Shown here in pieces: positions 34,401-42,736 of a DNA stretch of 64,000 nt. A program made the translations under genes and the position numbers. Within the stretch, counting starts at the first letter, position 1; every line of letters starts with the position of its first letter. The notes under the pieces are model-generated. The model saw nothing but the letters and a program-made list of their open reading frames with translations, did no database searches and was not told where the DNA came from. This DNA is from HRBIN24 sp035574155 (lineage in GTDB: Bacteria > Chloroflexota > Dehalococcoidia > SM23-28-2 > HRBIN24): positions 1 through 64,000 of the forward strand of contig DATLZD010000075.1 in assembly GCA_035574155.1 (NCBI GenBank). Direction: 5' to 3'.

Positions 34401-34983
34401 GCGCCCCAACACCGACGCCGAATACGCCGTCCTGGGCCTGCTGGCCCAGGCGCCTCGCCACGGCTACGCCATCGCCAGGCAACTGGGGCCGTCAGCCCCC
34501 CTGGGCCAGGTGTGGCGCCTGCGCCGCAACGAGGTCTACGCCATCCTCGCCAAGTTGGAGGCCCAGGGCTGGGTGCAAAAGGAGGGGCCGGCCCAGGGGC
34601 CACGCCGTCGCGCCGTCTTCCGCCTCACGCCTCGGGGCGAGGCCGCCTTGCGCGAGTGGCTGTGGCGCCCCGTCCAAGGGCTGCGGGACATGCGCCTGGG
34701 CCTCCTGGGGCGCCTATACTTCGCCCGGATCCTGGCCCCAGAGGAGCAGGGCCCTCTGCTGCAGGCCCAGGCCGCTGCCCTGGGGCGTCGCTTGGCCGCC
34801 TGGCGGGAGGCCTACGACCGGGCCCAGGACCCCTTCGCCCGCTCCGTCTTCGACTTTCGCGCTGCCATGACCGAGGCCGCCCTTCAATGGCTGCAACGCT
34901 ACATGTCAGGGGGTGTCCATGAGCCGAGTACCGGTCCTGCTGCTCCTGCTCCCGCTCCTCGCCCTGACCGCCTGCGGCGCTGA
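34399..34983 (+). CDS. PadR-family transcriptional regulator
   Basis: A 194-residue regulator. The winged-helix domain (about 5-90) reads AEYAVLGLLAQAPRHGYAIA, then RRNEVYAILAKLEAQGWV and FRLTPRGEAALREWL, the PadR pattern. The C-terminal part is a helical dimerisation domain. There is no ribosome site before ATG 34399, and the predicted transcript starts about 13 nt upstream, so translation is probably leaderless-like. The end overlaps modA by 65 nt. It is likely to control the molybdate operon and itself; the effector is unknown. Confidence 0.85.
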   Translation: MRPNTDAEYAVLGLLAQAPRHGYAIARQLGPSAPLGQVWRLRRNEVYAILAKLEAQGWVQKEGPAQGPRRRAVFRLTPRGEAALREWLWRPVQGLRDMRLGLLGRLYFARILAPEEQGPLLQAQAAALGRRLAAWREAYDRAQDPFARSVFDFRAAMTEAALQWLQRYMSGGVHEPSTGPAAPAPAPRPDRLRR

Positions 34984-35719
34984 CCAGGAGGAGGCTGCGG
35001 CCCCTGGCGCTCAGGACGGCCAGACTACCCTGCTGGTCTCGGCGGCGGCCAACCTGGCCGATGTGCTGCCTCCCCTGCTGGACGCCTTCCGCGACCGGAC
35101 GGGCATCCAGGCCCAGGTAAATTACGGCAACACTGCCCAGCTGGCGGCCCAGATCGAACGGGGGGCACCGGTAGACCTCTTCCTGGCCGCCGACCGGCAG
35201 CACGTGGAGACCCTGGCTGCCAAGGGGCTGGTCCTGCCCGACACGGTGCGGGTCTACGCCCGGGGCAAGCTGGTGCTGTGGACGCGGGAGGGCTCGGGCC
35301 TCGCCTTGGGCTCCCTGATGGACCTGACCTCCGCCCGCATCGGCCGTATCGCCATCGCCAACCCTGATCAGGCGCCCTACGGTGCCGCTGCCCGCCAGGC
35401 CCTGCAGCGCCTGGGGCTGTGGGAGGCCCTGCAGCCCAAGCTGGTCATCGCTGAGAACATCCAGCAGGCCCTCCAGTATGCCCGCTCGGGCAATGCCGAC
35501 GTGGCCTTCACCGCCCTCTCCCTAGTCCTGAACGAGGGAGGGGCCAGGCTGGAGGTCCCCACCGACCTTTACGACCCCATCGACCAGGCCCTGGCGGTGG
35601 TGAGGGGGACGCCGCGGGAGGCGGCTGCCCGCCGCCTGGCCGACTTCCTGGCCAGCTCCGAGGCGGCCACCGTGTGGCAACGGTTCGGCTACGACCTGCC
35701 CGCCCTGGTGAGCAGGTAG
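34919..35719 (+). CDS. modA: Molybdate ABC transporter substrate-binding lipoprotein
   Basis: A 266-residue periplasmic-binding protein. The signal peptide ends in a lipobox LLALTAC (about residues 13-19), so it is anchored by lipid on the outer face of the membrane. The mature part begins LLVSAAANLADVLPPLLDAF, with the ModA motifs VNYGNTAQLAAQIERGAPVDLFLAAD, IANPDQAPYGAAARQAL and ENIQQALQYARSGNADVAF. It captures molybdate or tungstate. ATG 34919 follows GGGGG. modB and modC follow closely. Confidence 0.93.
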   Translation: MSRVPVLLLLLPLLALTACGADQEEAAAPGAQDGQTTLLVSAAANLADVLPPLLDAFRDRTGIQAQVNYGNTAQLAAQIERGAPVDLFLAADRQHVETLAAKGLVLPDTVRVYARGKLVLWTREGSGLALGSLMDLTSARIGRIAIANPDQAPYGAAARQALQRLGLWEALQPKLVIAENIQQALQYARSGNADVAFTALSLVLNEGGARLEVPTDLYDPIDQALAVVRGTPREAAARRLADFLASSEAATVWQRFGYDLPALVSR

Positions 35720-35720
35720 C

Positions 35721-36365
35721 GTGCTCTCGGCCCTGCTGGTCTCCCTGAAGGTGGTGGGGGTGGCCACCTTGGTCATCGGGGTGGTCGGCACCCTCCTCGC
35801 CCTGCTGCTGGCCCGTGCCCGTTTTCCCGGGCGGACGGCGCTGGAGCTGTTGCTGACGCTGCCGCTGGTGCTTCCGCCCACGGTGGTGGGCTTCTTCCTG
35901 CTCTACGTCCTCGGCCGTGGCAGCCCCCTGCGCGACTGGTTGGGGCTGGACCTCCTCTTCACATGGCAGGGGGCAGCGGTGGCCGCCTCGGTGGTGGGGC
36001 TGCCGCTGATGCTGCAATCGGCCCGGGCGGCTATCGCCGCCGTGGACCCCGAGCTGGAGGACGCAGCCCGCACCCTGGGCCGCTCCGAGCCGGAAATACT
36101 CCTGCGGGTGACCCTGCCCCTGGCCCACCGGGGGATCCTGGCCGGCCTCTTCCTGGGAGCGGCCCGTGCCCTGGGCGAGTTCGGCGCTACGCTGATGGTG
36201 GCAGGCAACATCCCCGACCGCACCCGCACACTGCCCATGGTGGTCTACGACGCCGCCCTCAACGGCGACCTGGCCCTGGCCGCCCAGACCTCGGCCCTGC
36301 TGAGCGGCATCGCCTTCATTGCCCTGGCCCTGACCCGCCGTCTGGAGCAGCCCGCCCGTCGCTGA
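35721..36365 (+). CDS. modB: Molybdate ABC transporter permease
   Basis: A 214-residue inner-membrane permease with about five helices. The ABC-contact (EAA) loop is AARTLGRSEPEILLRVTLPLAHRGI (about 113-137), followed by ARALGEFGATLMVAGNIP, typical of ModB. It starts at GTG 35721, one nt after modA, and ends 2 nt before modC. Confidence 0.93.
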   Translation: MLSALLVSLKVVGVATLVIGVVGTLLALLLARARFPGRTALELLLTLPLVLPPTVVGFFLLYVLGRGSPLRDWLGLDLLFTWQGAAVAASVVGLPLMLQSARAAIAAVDPELEDAARTLGRSEPEILLRVTLPLAHRGILAGLFLGAARALGEFGATLMVAGNIPDRTRTLPMVVYDAALNGDLALAAQTSALLSGIAFIALALTRRLEQPARR

Positions 36366-36367
36366 CG

Positions 36368-37504
36368 ATGGACCCGCGCCTGGTCGTCGACATAGAGAAG
36401 CGCTACCCGGGCTTCCGCCTGCAGGTGCAGCTCGCGGTGGGGACAGAGGTGCTGGTGCTCTACGGGCCTTCAGGGGCCGGCAAGACCCAGACCCTGCGGG
36501 CCATTGCGGGGCTGGTGCGTCCCGACCGAGGCGAGATCTGGCTGGACGGTCGCCCGCTGTTCCGCTGCGATGGGGGCCGCCGGCCGCTGAACGTGCCCGC
36601 CCATAAGCGCCGCATCGGCTACGTCTTCCAGGACTACGCCCTCTTCCCTCACCTGACGGCCCTGGAGAACGTGGCCTTCGGCCTGCGAGGGCCGAGGCGG
36701 CGGGAGGAGGCCCTGAGTTGGCTGCGGCGCATGCGCCTGGAGCACGTGGCCCACCTCTACCCGTCCCAGCTGTCGGGCGGCCAGCGGCAGCGGGTGGCCA
36801 TCGCCCGCACCCTGGCCACGGCACCCTCGGTCCTGTTCCTGGACGAGCCCTTCTCGGCCCTGGACTTGGACGCCAAGCGGCGCCTCCAGGAGGAGCTGCG
36901 GCAGCTGCAGCGGGAGCTGGGGCTGCCTGTGGTCTATGTGACCCACAGCCTGGAGGACGCCTTCGCCGTGGGCCACCGTATCGCCGTCATCGCTGACGGA
37001 AGGCTCCAGCAGGTGGGGCCCCTGTCGGAGGTGGTAGCCCACCCTGCCAACTGGCAGGTGGCCCGCGCCTTCGGTCTGCCCAACCTGGTGCGGGCCCGAG
37101 TGAGGCGGGCCAGCGCCGACGGCCTCCACCTGGACTGGGACGGCCAGGAGCTGCTGGCTGCCCCCAGGGAGCTATCGCCAGGGGAGGAGGTCCTGGCCTA
37201 TATCCGCCCGGAGGAGGTGCGCTTTATCTATCCCGACCGCCCCCTGTCGGCGGCCGTGCGCCACAACCGCCTGCGAGTGCGGGTGTTGGAGCAGAGGCTC
37301 GTTCGGGATGCCCGCCTGGTGCGGGTACGCACGGCCGGCCCGCCCTGGGCCGAACTGGAGGTCCGCTCGCCCCCCAGCACCTACGCCGACCTGGCCCTGG
37401 TGCCCGACAGCGAGCTGGAGGTGGCCATCCGCCCCTCGGGCATCGTGGTGCTGGAGGCCCTGGCTCAGGCCGAGGCCAGCGCCGAGGGCTCCAGCCCCTC
37501 GTAG
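36368..37504 (+). CDS. modC: Molybdate ABC transporter ATP-binding protein
   Basis: A 378-residue ATPase. Walker A GPSGAGKT (about 35-42), the signature LSGGQRQRVAIA, Walker B VLFLDEPFSALD and the H-loop VYVTHSLED are intact. The C-terminal part (about 240-365) is a TOBE/MOP-like domain that can sense oxyanion. It powers ModB. The last 40 nt overlap the convergent acyl-CoA dehydrogenase gene. The presence of the transporter implies molybdenum- or tungsten-dependent enzymes elsewhere in the genome. Confidence 0.93.
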   Translation: MDPRLVVDIEKRYPGFRLQVQLAVGTEVLVLYGPSGAGKTQTLRAIAGLVRPDRGEIWLDGRPLFRCDGGRRPLNVPAHKRRIGYVFQDYALFPHLTALENVAFGLRGPRRREEALSWLRRMRLEHVAHLYPSQLSGGQRQRVAIARTLATAPSVLFLDEPFSALDLDAKRRLQEELRQLQRELGLPVVYVTHSLEDAFAVGHRIAVIADGRLQQVGPLSEVVAHPANWQVARAFGLPNLVRARVRRASADGLHLDWDGQELLAAPRELSPGEEVLAYIRPEEVRFIYPDRPLSAAVRHNRLRVRVLEQRLVRDARLVRVRTAGPPWAELEVRSPPSTYADLALVPDSELEVAIRPSGIVVLEALAQAEASAEGSSPS

Positions 37505-39207
37505 CGGACGACGGCCGGAAAGAGTCTCAGCACCGTGCGGTCGTCGTCGATGCCGCCGAGGGGAGCCGACTGCAGCCGTCGGCGAACGAACAGCCCCGCC
37601 ACCGCCGCCTTGCGGGCCGAGCCTGGGCCCTGCAGCTCCGCTGCCGCCTCCTCCAGCAGCAGGGACGCCTGGGCCACGTCGGCCAGCAGGGAGGCCAGCC
37701 GACGGGCATGGAGCTGACGCAGCTCCTCGTCGGCCCCCGAGAGGAAGGCTATCGCCTCCCTCGCCTGGGCCAGGGCACCCGCCGCCACCTGCCGTGGCCG
37801 CTGCAGGAGGCTGTGGTCGGCCCGCTCCAGGGCCGTCTCCAGGCGGGCGAAGAGGGCCTCGTGGGCCCCCTCCCGGGCTATGGCCCGCCAGACGTCCAGG
37901 GCGATGATGTTCTCGGTGCCCTCCCATATGGTGTGGCACTGGGCGTCCCGCAGCTGGCGGGCCATGGGGAAGTTCTCGATGTAGCCGTTGCCACCCATGA
38001 TCTCCAGCCCCTGGCTGGCCAGCTCCAGCCCCCGGCGGGCGGCCCGGAACTTGGAGAGGGGCACCAGGATGCGGTAGAGGCGCCTCGAGTCCTCATCGCC
38101 GCGGCGTCCCGAATGGGCATAGGTCTCGAAGACCAGTGCCGCCGCCGCCTCCACCTCCAGAGCCATCTCCACCAGCGTCTCCCTGACCAGGGGCAGGTCA
38201 TGCAGGAGGCGGCCGAAGGCGCGGCGATGGGCGGCGTAGATGGCCGCCTCCAGGAAGCTGCGACGCATGATGCCCAGCGCCATGTTGGCTACCCCCAGGC
38301 GGGAGCCGTTGACCATGCTCATCATGCGGTTGAGGCCCCTCGCCTCGGAGGAATCGGCCCTGGGGCTAGAGAGGATATAGGCCTCGGCGTCCACGAAGTC
38401 CACCTCGGCCGTGGGCACCGAGCGCGTCCCCAGCTTGTCCTTGATGCGCTTGATGACGATGCCGTTGCGGGAGCCGTCGGCCCGCAGGGCCGGCACCAGG
38501 AAGAGGGCGATGCCCTTCAGGCCCTCCGGCGCGCCCTCGGGCCGGGCCAGGGTGACGATGGCCCTGGCATCCACGTTGGAGCAGAACCACTTGGAGCCGT
38601 TCAGCAGCCAGCGGTCGCCGTCCACCTGCCGGGCGGTGGTGGCGGTGCGGGAGAGGTCGGAACCGCCCTCCAGCTCGGTCATGAACATGGCCCCGTCCCA
38701 GCCCTGGTCGAAAGAAGGGGCCAGCAGCCGAGGCAGGAAGCGGGCCTTGACCTCGGCCGGCGCGTAGCGGGAGACTAGGTCGGCCACGCCCCCCGTCATG
38801 CCGGTGGCACAGACGAGGCCCGTGTCGGCCTGGCTCAGCATGTAGGTGAAGGCGGCGCCCAGCACCGACGGCACCTCCTCCCCCCGCGCCTGCAGGGCGT
38901 GAGGCCCCTGCTCCCAGACGTCCCGCTTGTTGGCCAGACCGTCCGGGTGGTGTACCACCTGGCACACCTCACGGCCCCAGGGGTCGTAGCGCTCAAGGCG
39001 GGGTGGGCTCTTGTCCACCGTCTCGGACCGCCGGGCGATGGTGCCGCCCACCAGCTCACCCCAGCGCACCAGGTGCACCTCTGCCCACTCCCGCCGCTCC
39101 TGCGGCAGGTGGCGGTCCATCAGGAAGCGCAGGTTGGGGTCCACTAGGTACCAGTTGAGGCCGATGGCCGACTCGAAGTCCTCGTAGCGGACGGGACCGT
39201 AGCTCAT
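37465..39207 (-). CDS. Acyl-CoA dehydrogenase, AidB-like long form
   Basis: A 580-residue flavoprotein, longer than the usual 380 because of an extra N-terminal region and a C-terminal helical extension, as in AidB and related acyl-CoA dehydrogenases. FAD/substrate motifs are FMTELEGGSDLSRTATTA, WLLNGSKWFCSN and the C-terminal GLEIMGGNGYIENFPMARQLRDAQCHTIWEGTENI (region about 410-445), where Glu in WEGT is the catalytic base position. ATG 39207 overlaps the upstream gene's stop (ATGA) and has GGAGG upstream. The substrate is unknown. Confidence 0.9.
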   Translation of the reverse strand: MSYGPVRYEDFESAIGLNWYLVDPNLRFLMDRHLPQERREWAEVHLVRWGELVGGTIARRSETVDKSPPRLERYDPWGREVCQVVHHPDGLANKRDVWEQGPHALQARGEEVPSVLGAAFTYMLSQADTGLVCATGMTGGVADLVSRYAPAEVKARFLPRLLAPSFDQGWDGAMFMTELEGGSDLSRTATTARQVDGDRWLLNGSKWFCSNVDARAIVTLARPEGAPEGLKGIALFLVPALRADGSRNGIVIKRIKDKLGTRSVPTAEVDFVDAEAYILSSPRADSSEARGLNRMMSMVNGSRLGVANMALGIMRRSFLEAAIYAAHRRAFGRLLHDLPLVRETLVEMALEVEAAAALVFETYAHSGRRGDEDSRRLYRILVPLSKFRAARRGLELASQGLEIMGGNGYIENFPMARQLRDAQCHTIWEGTENIIALDVWRAIAREGAHEALFARLETALERADHSLLQRPRQVAAGALAQAREAIAFLSGADEELRQLHARRLASLLADVAQASLLLEEAAAELQGPGSARKAAVAGLFVRRRLQSAPLGGIDDDRTVLRLFPAVVRYEGLEPSALASA

Positions 39208-39926
39208 GGCGCCTCCTTGCTGGCCTTCTGCCCCTGCTCTTCTGTCTGAGCGCACTCTAAAAACTTAGCGTTTGCCTTGTCAACGGGGGAAGGAGGGGAC
39301 GCCTCGGCCGTCTCCTCTGACGGCTCCTCCAGGGCGGCCGTGATGCGCAGGGGGCGGCCCGTCAGCTCGGCGATGGCCTGGGCCACCTGGTAGGCCCGCC
39401 CGAAGCCCTCGTCCACCAGCTCCTGCTCCTCGGGGACGATGACCTGCCCCACCGAGAGGCGCTTGCCGCTGGTCTTGACCAGGACTATCTCCCACCCGCG
39501 TAGCTCGAAGGGGAAGGCGGGGCCGCGGCCCTCCGCTTCCCCCGCCTCCCAGTCGGCCAGCTCGATGTGGTCGATCTTCCAGAAGGGGACCAGCTCCACG
39601 GTGCCCAGGCCCAGCCCCAGCACCCCTTGCTGGAAGCGGGCCGACTGTTTGCGGGCGTCGAACAGGACGTGGGAGCCGAACAGCGAATAGACGGTGCCCA
39701 TGCCGCCGATGGGCGTGAGGACCAGCGCCAGCAGCAGGACGACCGCCGCTGCTGCTGCCGGGAGCCGGTCCATGGTGAAGGCCAGGAGGACCAAGAGGCC
39801 CACCGCCAAGGACAACACCGATAGGGGGCCCACCACAGCGCTGCGCGAGGGGCGGATGTCCACCACCCCGGGCCGTAGGATGCAGAGGCGCCTGTCCAGG
39901 GGAATGGTCTTGGCCGCCGTCGCCAT
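39204..39926 (-). CDS. Hypothetical membrane protein with two helices
   Basis: A 240-residue protein. Two adjacent hydrophobic segments lie at about 33-50 and 57-74, followed by a soluble domain in which FGSHVLFDARKQSARFQQG and LVPFWKIDHIEL suggest a PH-like or DUF fold facing the cytoplasm. The tail is acidic. I do not recognise the family. It is translationally coupled to the acyl-CoA dehydrogenase (ATGA overlap), so they form one operon from the promoter at 39951. Confidence 0.75.
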   Translation of the reverse strand: MATAAKTIPLDRRLCILRPGVVDIRPSRSAVVGPLSVLSLAVGLLVLLAFTMDRLPAAAAAVVLLLALVLTPIGGMGTVYSLFGSHVLFDARKQSARFQQGVLGLGLGTVELVPFWKIDHIELADWEAGEAEGRGPAFPFELRGWEIVLVKTSGKRLSVGQVIVPEEQELVDEGFGRAYQVAQAIAELTGRPLRITAALEEPSEETAEASPPSPVDKANAKFLECAQTEEQGQKASKEAP

Positions 39927-39950
39927 CAGCCGCCACCGCCCTGCAGGGCC

Positions 39951-39979
39951 ATTATAGGCCCGCCCTCGGCCAGCGTCAG
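39951..39979 (-). promoter_or_regulatory. Promoter of membrane protein and acyl-CoA dehydrogenase
   Basis: Minus strand: CTGACG (39974-39979), a 17-nt spacer and a perfect TATAAT (39951-39956). The start codon at 39926 lies about 18 nt after the expected transcription start. Confidence 0.65.
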
Positions 39980-40027
39980 TCCCGAAGCTGCCCTGGGCAG
40001 ACTGCGGCGGCCCCGGCTGCGAGCGCG

Positions 40028-41344
40028 CTAGACGGTCACGCCGTAGAGGCGTCGCGCTTCCCGGCGCAGTTCGCCGCGGAAGTCAGGGTGGGCCACGGCG
40101 ATGAGCTCGCCGATGCGCTGACGTATGCTTTTGCCCCGCAGGGTGGCGATGCCGTATTCCGTCACCACGTAGTCGACGAAGGTCCTGGGCACCGTCACCG
40201 CCGACCCCTCCGGTAGCACGGGCACGATCCTGGTCCGACGCTCCCCCTGCACCAGGTGGCTGGAGGGCACCACCATCACCGAGCGGCCCCCGGGGGTATA
40301 CTGGGCCGCCACCATGAAGGCCGTCTGCCCTCCCACCCCGGCCCAGATGCGGGTGCCGATGGTCTCCGAGACCACCTGCCCGGTGAGGTCCACGAAAAGG
40401 GCGTTGTTGACGCACACGTAGTTGCGTTGCTGGACCAGGACCCGCATGTCAGTAACGTAGCCGAACTCGTAAAGCTCGAAGACGGGGTTGCCGTCCATCA
40501 TGGACAGCTCCTCCGGGCTCAGGACCACGCAGCCGCTGGCCACCACCTTGCCTTCGTGCAGGCCCTTGTATTTGCCTGTGGCCACGCCGTTGGCCACCAG
40601 CTGGGGCACGCCCCCGGTGATCACCTCGGTGTGGAAGCCCAGGTCGTGCTTGTCCCCCAAGTAGAGGGCCAGGGCCGAGGAGACGGTGCCGATGCCCACT
40701 TGCACCGTGTCCCGGTCCCTGACCAGCTCCTGGGCCACCAGCGTGCAGATGACCTCCGTCACGGCCACCTCTTCCTCCGAGCGGGCCGGGATGGGCAGGG
40801 GAGGCGGCTTCTGCCCTTCCACAAAGACGTCGATGTCCGACATATGGACGTAGTTCTTGCCCCCCGTCCTTATGAAGTCCTCGTGCACCTCGGCTATGAC
40901 CCGCTTGGCCCGCCGGCACCAGGTGGGGGCATACCATACCCCCGACCCGAAGCTGCAGTAGCCGTTGCGGTCGGGCGGGGACACGGGCACCAGGAAGAAG
41001 TCGGGCTCTTGCACGTAGCCCGGCGGCAGGTCGTCCATCGTCCAGGCCGCCACCGGGATGTAGTCCACCAGGCCGGCATTGATGGGGTCCCGGTCCACCG
41101 CCGTGGCGTAGTTGCTGATGACGTGGAAGCTGGCGCAGTCGGCCTCCTCCCTGATCCAGGGGAAGAAGCCTGTGTAGACGACGGTGACGTCCCGCAGCTC
41201 TCGCCGCCGTTCGTATAACGCCTGACACAGGGCGAAGGGCATGGGGGTGAAGCCCTGCACGGCCACGCTGTCGCCCGAGCGAACGGCCCTCACCGCCTCC
41301 TCGGGCGTGGCGAGCTTGTCGGCCACCATGCTGCGCCAGTCCAC
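40028..41344 (-). CDS. Acetyl-CoA hydrolase/transferase-family (class I) CoA-transferase
   Basis: A 438-residue protein of the acetyl-CoA hydrolase/4-hydroxybutyrate CoA-transferase family, with two Rossmann-like halves. The second half has VQVGIGTVSSALALYLGDKHDLGFHTEVITGGVPQL (about 216-252); the Glu in HTEVITGG is the candidate residue that forms the enzyme-CoA thioester. GGQTAFMVAAQYTPGGRS and FVDYVVTEYGIATLRGKSIRQR complete the signature. The start is GTG 41344. Last gene of a minus-strand CoA-transferase operon, so it may move CoA between acids in the same pathway. Confidence 0.88.
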   Translation of the reverse strand: MDWRSMVADKLATPEEAVRAVRSGDSVAVQGFTPMPFALCQALYERRRELRDVTVVYTGFFPWIREEADCASFHVISNYATAVDRDPINAGLVDYIPVAAWTMDDLPPGYVQEPDFFLVPVSPPDRNGYCSFGSGVWYAPTWCRRAKRVIAEVHEDFIRTGGKNYVHMSDIDVFVEGQKPPPLPIPARSEEEVAVTEVICTLVAQELVRDRDTVQVGIGTVSSALALYLGDKHDLGFHTEVITGGVPQLVANGVATGKYKGLHEGKVVASGCVVLSPEELSMMDGNPVFELYEFGYVTDMRVLVQQRNYVCVNNALFVDLTGQVVSETIGTRIWAGVGGQTAFMVAAQYTPGGRSVMVVPSSHLVQGERRTRIVPVLPEGSAVTVPRTFVDYVVTEYGIATLRGKSIRQRIGELIAVAHPDFRGELRREARRLYGVTV

Positions 41345-41431
41345 CTCTTCACCCCCTCTGGTGCTGGTCTGGTGGCGGACGGCAGCGTCTGGGGTGCCAG
41401 GCCTCGCGCCGCCGGCGCAGGGTCCACCCCC

Positions 41432-41456
41432 GGCGGCGTCGGGCCCCGACGCCGCC
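41432..41456 (-). terminator. GC-rich hairpin after the second CaiB/BaiF gene
   Basis: GGCGGCGTCGGG (41432-41443) and CCCGACGCCGCC (41445-41456) are perfect complements around one base. The stem begins at the final base of the CaiB/BaiF stop codon. There is no T-tract. It could reduce transcription into the class I CoA-transferase gene downstream. Confidence 0.5.
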
Positions 41457-42736
41457 TACTGCTCCAGCCTGTTCAGGTCGGGCGCCCAGCCGATGATGCC
41501 CTCTCGTGCCAGCCTCTGGATCTCCTCCTGGGGGAGGCCCAGCAGCTCCCTCAGCACGTACTCGTTGTCCTGCCCAAAGAGGGGGGCGGCCTTGCGGTGG
41601 TGGGCGGCGACGCCCTCCAGGCGGAAGCCGATCCAGGGGTACTCGTGCTCGCCCACGATGTCCCTGGGCAGGGAGACGAAGAAGTCCCGCGCCCTAAGGT
41701 GGGGGTCGACCATCAGGTCCTGAGGTCTCAGGACCGCTCCCGCCGTCACACCCGCCTCCTGCAGCAGGTGCATCAGCTCCAGATGGGAGTGGCGCCGGGT
41801 CCATTCGCCTATGAGGCAGTCCAGCTCATCCTCGTGGGCCTTCCGGCCGGTGGCCGTGGCGAAGCGCGTCTCCAGCGCCCATTCGGGGTTGCCCATGGCC
41901 CGCACCAGCCGTCCCCACTCCTCGTCGTCGGCCACGGTGATGGCGATCCACGTATCGGGGTCCCTGCAAGGGTAGACGTTATGAGGCGCCATATACGGGT
42001 GCCTGGTGCCCATACGCCCGTGGGTCCGGCCGCAGAGCTGGTATTCCACCACCCGCCGGCCCATCAGGTAGGTGAAGGCCTGGGTCTGCGGTATCTCGAT
42101 GAAGGCGCCCTGGCCGGTCCGGTTGCGGTGCCAGAGGGCCATCATAGTGGCGAAGACGGCGGTGTAGCCCAGGCTGGGGTCCGACATGGCGCCCATGGAG
42201 AACGGCGGCTCGTCGTCGCTATAGCCCGTGGCGTCGCTCCCCCCGCTCAGGTGCTCAAAGGTGAAGGCGAAGCCCACGTAGTCGGCAAGCCTGCTGCAGC
42301 TGGGGTAGGCCGGCATGGCCACCATAATGATATCGGGCTTGACGGCGCGCAGGTCTTCGTAGGTGAGCCCGAAGGAGCGCATCACGTGGTTGGCATGGTT
42401 CTCTACCACCACGTCCGAGACCGACACCAGCTTTAGGAAGATCTCCCGCCCCTCCTCCCGCTTCAGGTCTACCGCCAGCCCCAGCTTGTTCAGGTTCACG
42501 GGGTTGAAGAGGGGACTGGTCTCCCAGCCGGTCACGTCCCCCAGGGGCCGCGAGGCCAGGCGGTAGCCGTCCAGGTAGGTGGGCGACTCCACCTTGATGA
42601 CCTCGGCGCCGAAGGCGCCCATGATGGTGGTGGCCAGCGGCCCCGACCAGTAATGGGTGAAGTCCACCACGCGGACGCCCGCCAGGGGCAAGCGCCCGTC
42701 GGGCCTGGGGTCGCCTCGTTGGGCCTCGACGCTCAT
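41456..42736 (-). CDS. CaiB/BaiF (class III) CoA-transferase with catalytic Asp
   Basis: A 426-residue formyl-CoA-transferase-type enzyme. The N-terminal VRVVDFTHYWSGPLATTIMGAFGAEVIKVE is standard. The catalytic aspartate is D186 (GAMSDPSLG), four residues before the glycine of the following helix, as in active members. RTGQGAFIEI and the C-terminal domain are intact. It should transfer CoA between two carboxylic acids through an aspartyl-CoA thioester. ATG 42736 overlaps the stop of the upstream paralogue, which lacks this Asp; a heteromer is likely. Confidence 0.92.
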   Translation of the reverse strand: MSVEAQRGDPRPDGRLPLAGVRVVDFTHYWSGPLATTIMGAFGAEVIKVESPTYLDGYRLASRPLGDVTGWETSPLFNPVNLNKLGLAVDLKREEGREIFLKLVSVSDVVVENHANHVMRSFGLTYEDLRAVKPDIIMVAMPAYPSCSRLADYVGFAFTFEHLSGGSDATGYSDDEPPFSMGAMSDPSLGYTAVFATMMALWHRNRTGQGAFIEIPQTQAFTYLMGRRVVEYQLCGRTHGRMGTRHPYMAPHNVYPCRDPDTWIAITVADDEEWGRLVRAMGNPEWALETRFATATGRKAHEDELDCLIGEWTRRHSHLELMHLLQEAGVTAGAVLRPQDLMVDPHLRARDFFVSLPRDIVGEHEYPWIGFRLEGVAAHHRKAAPLFGQDNEYVLRELLGLPQEEIQRLAREGIIGWAPDLNRLEQ

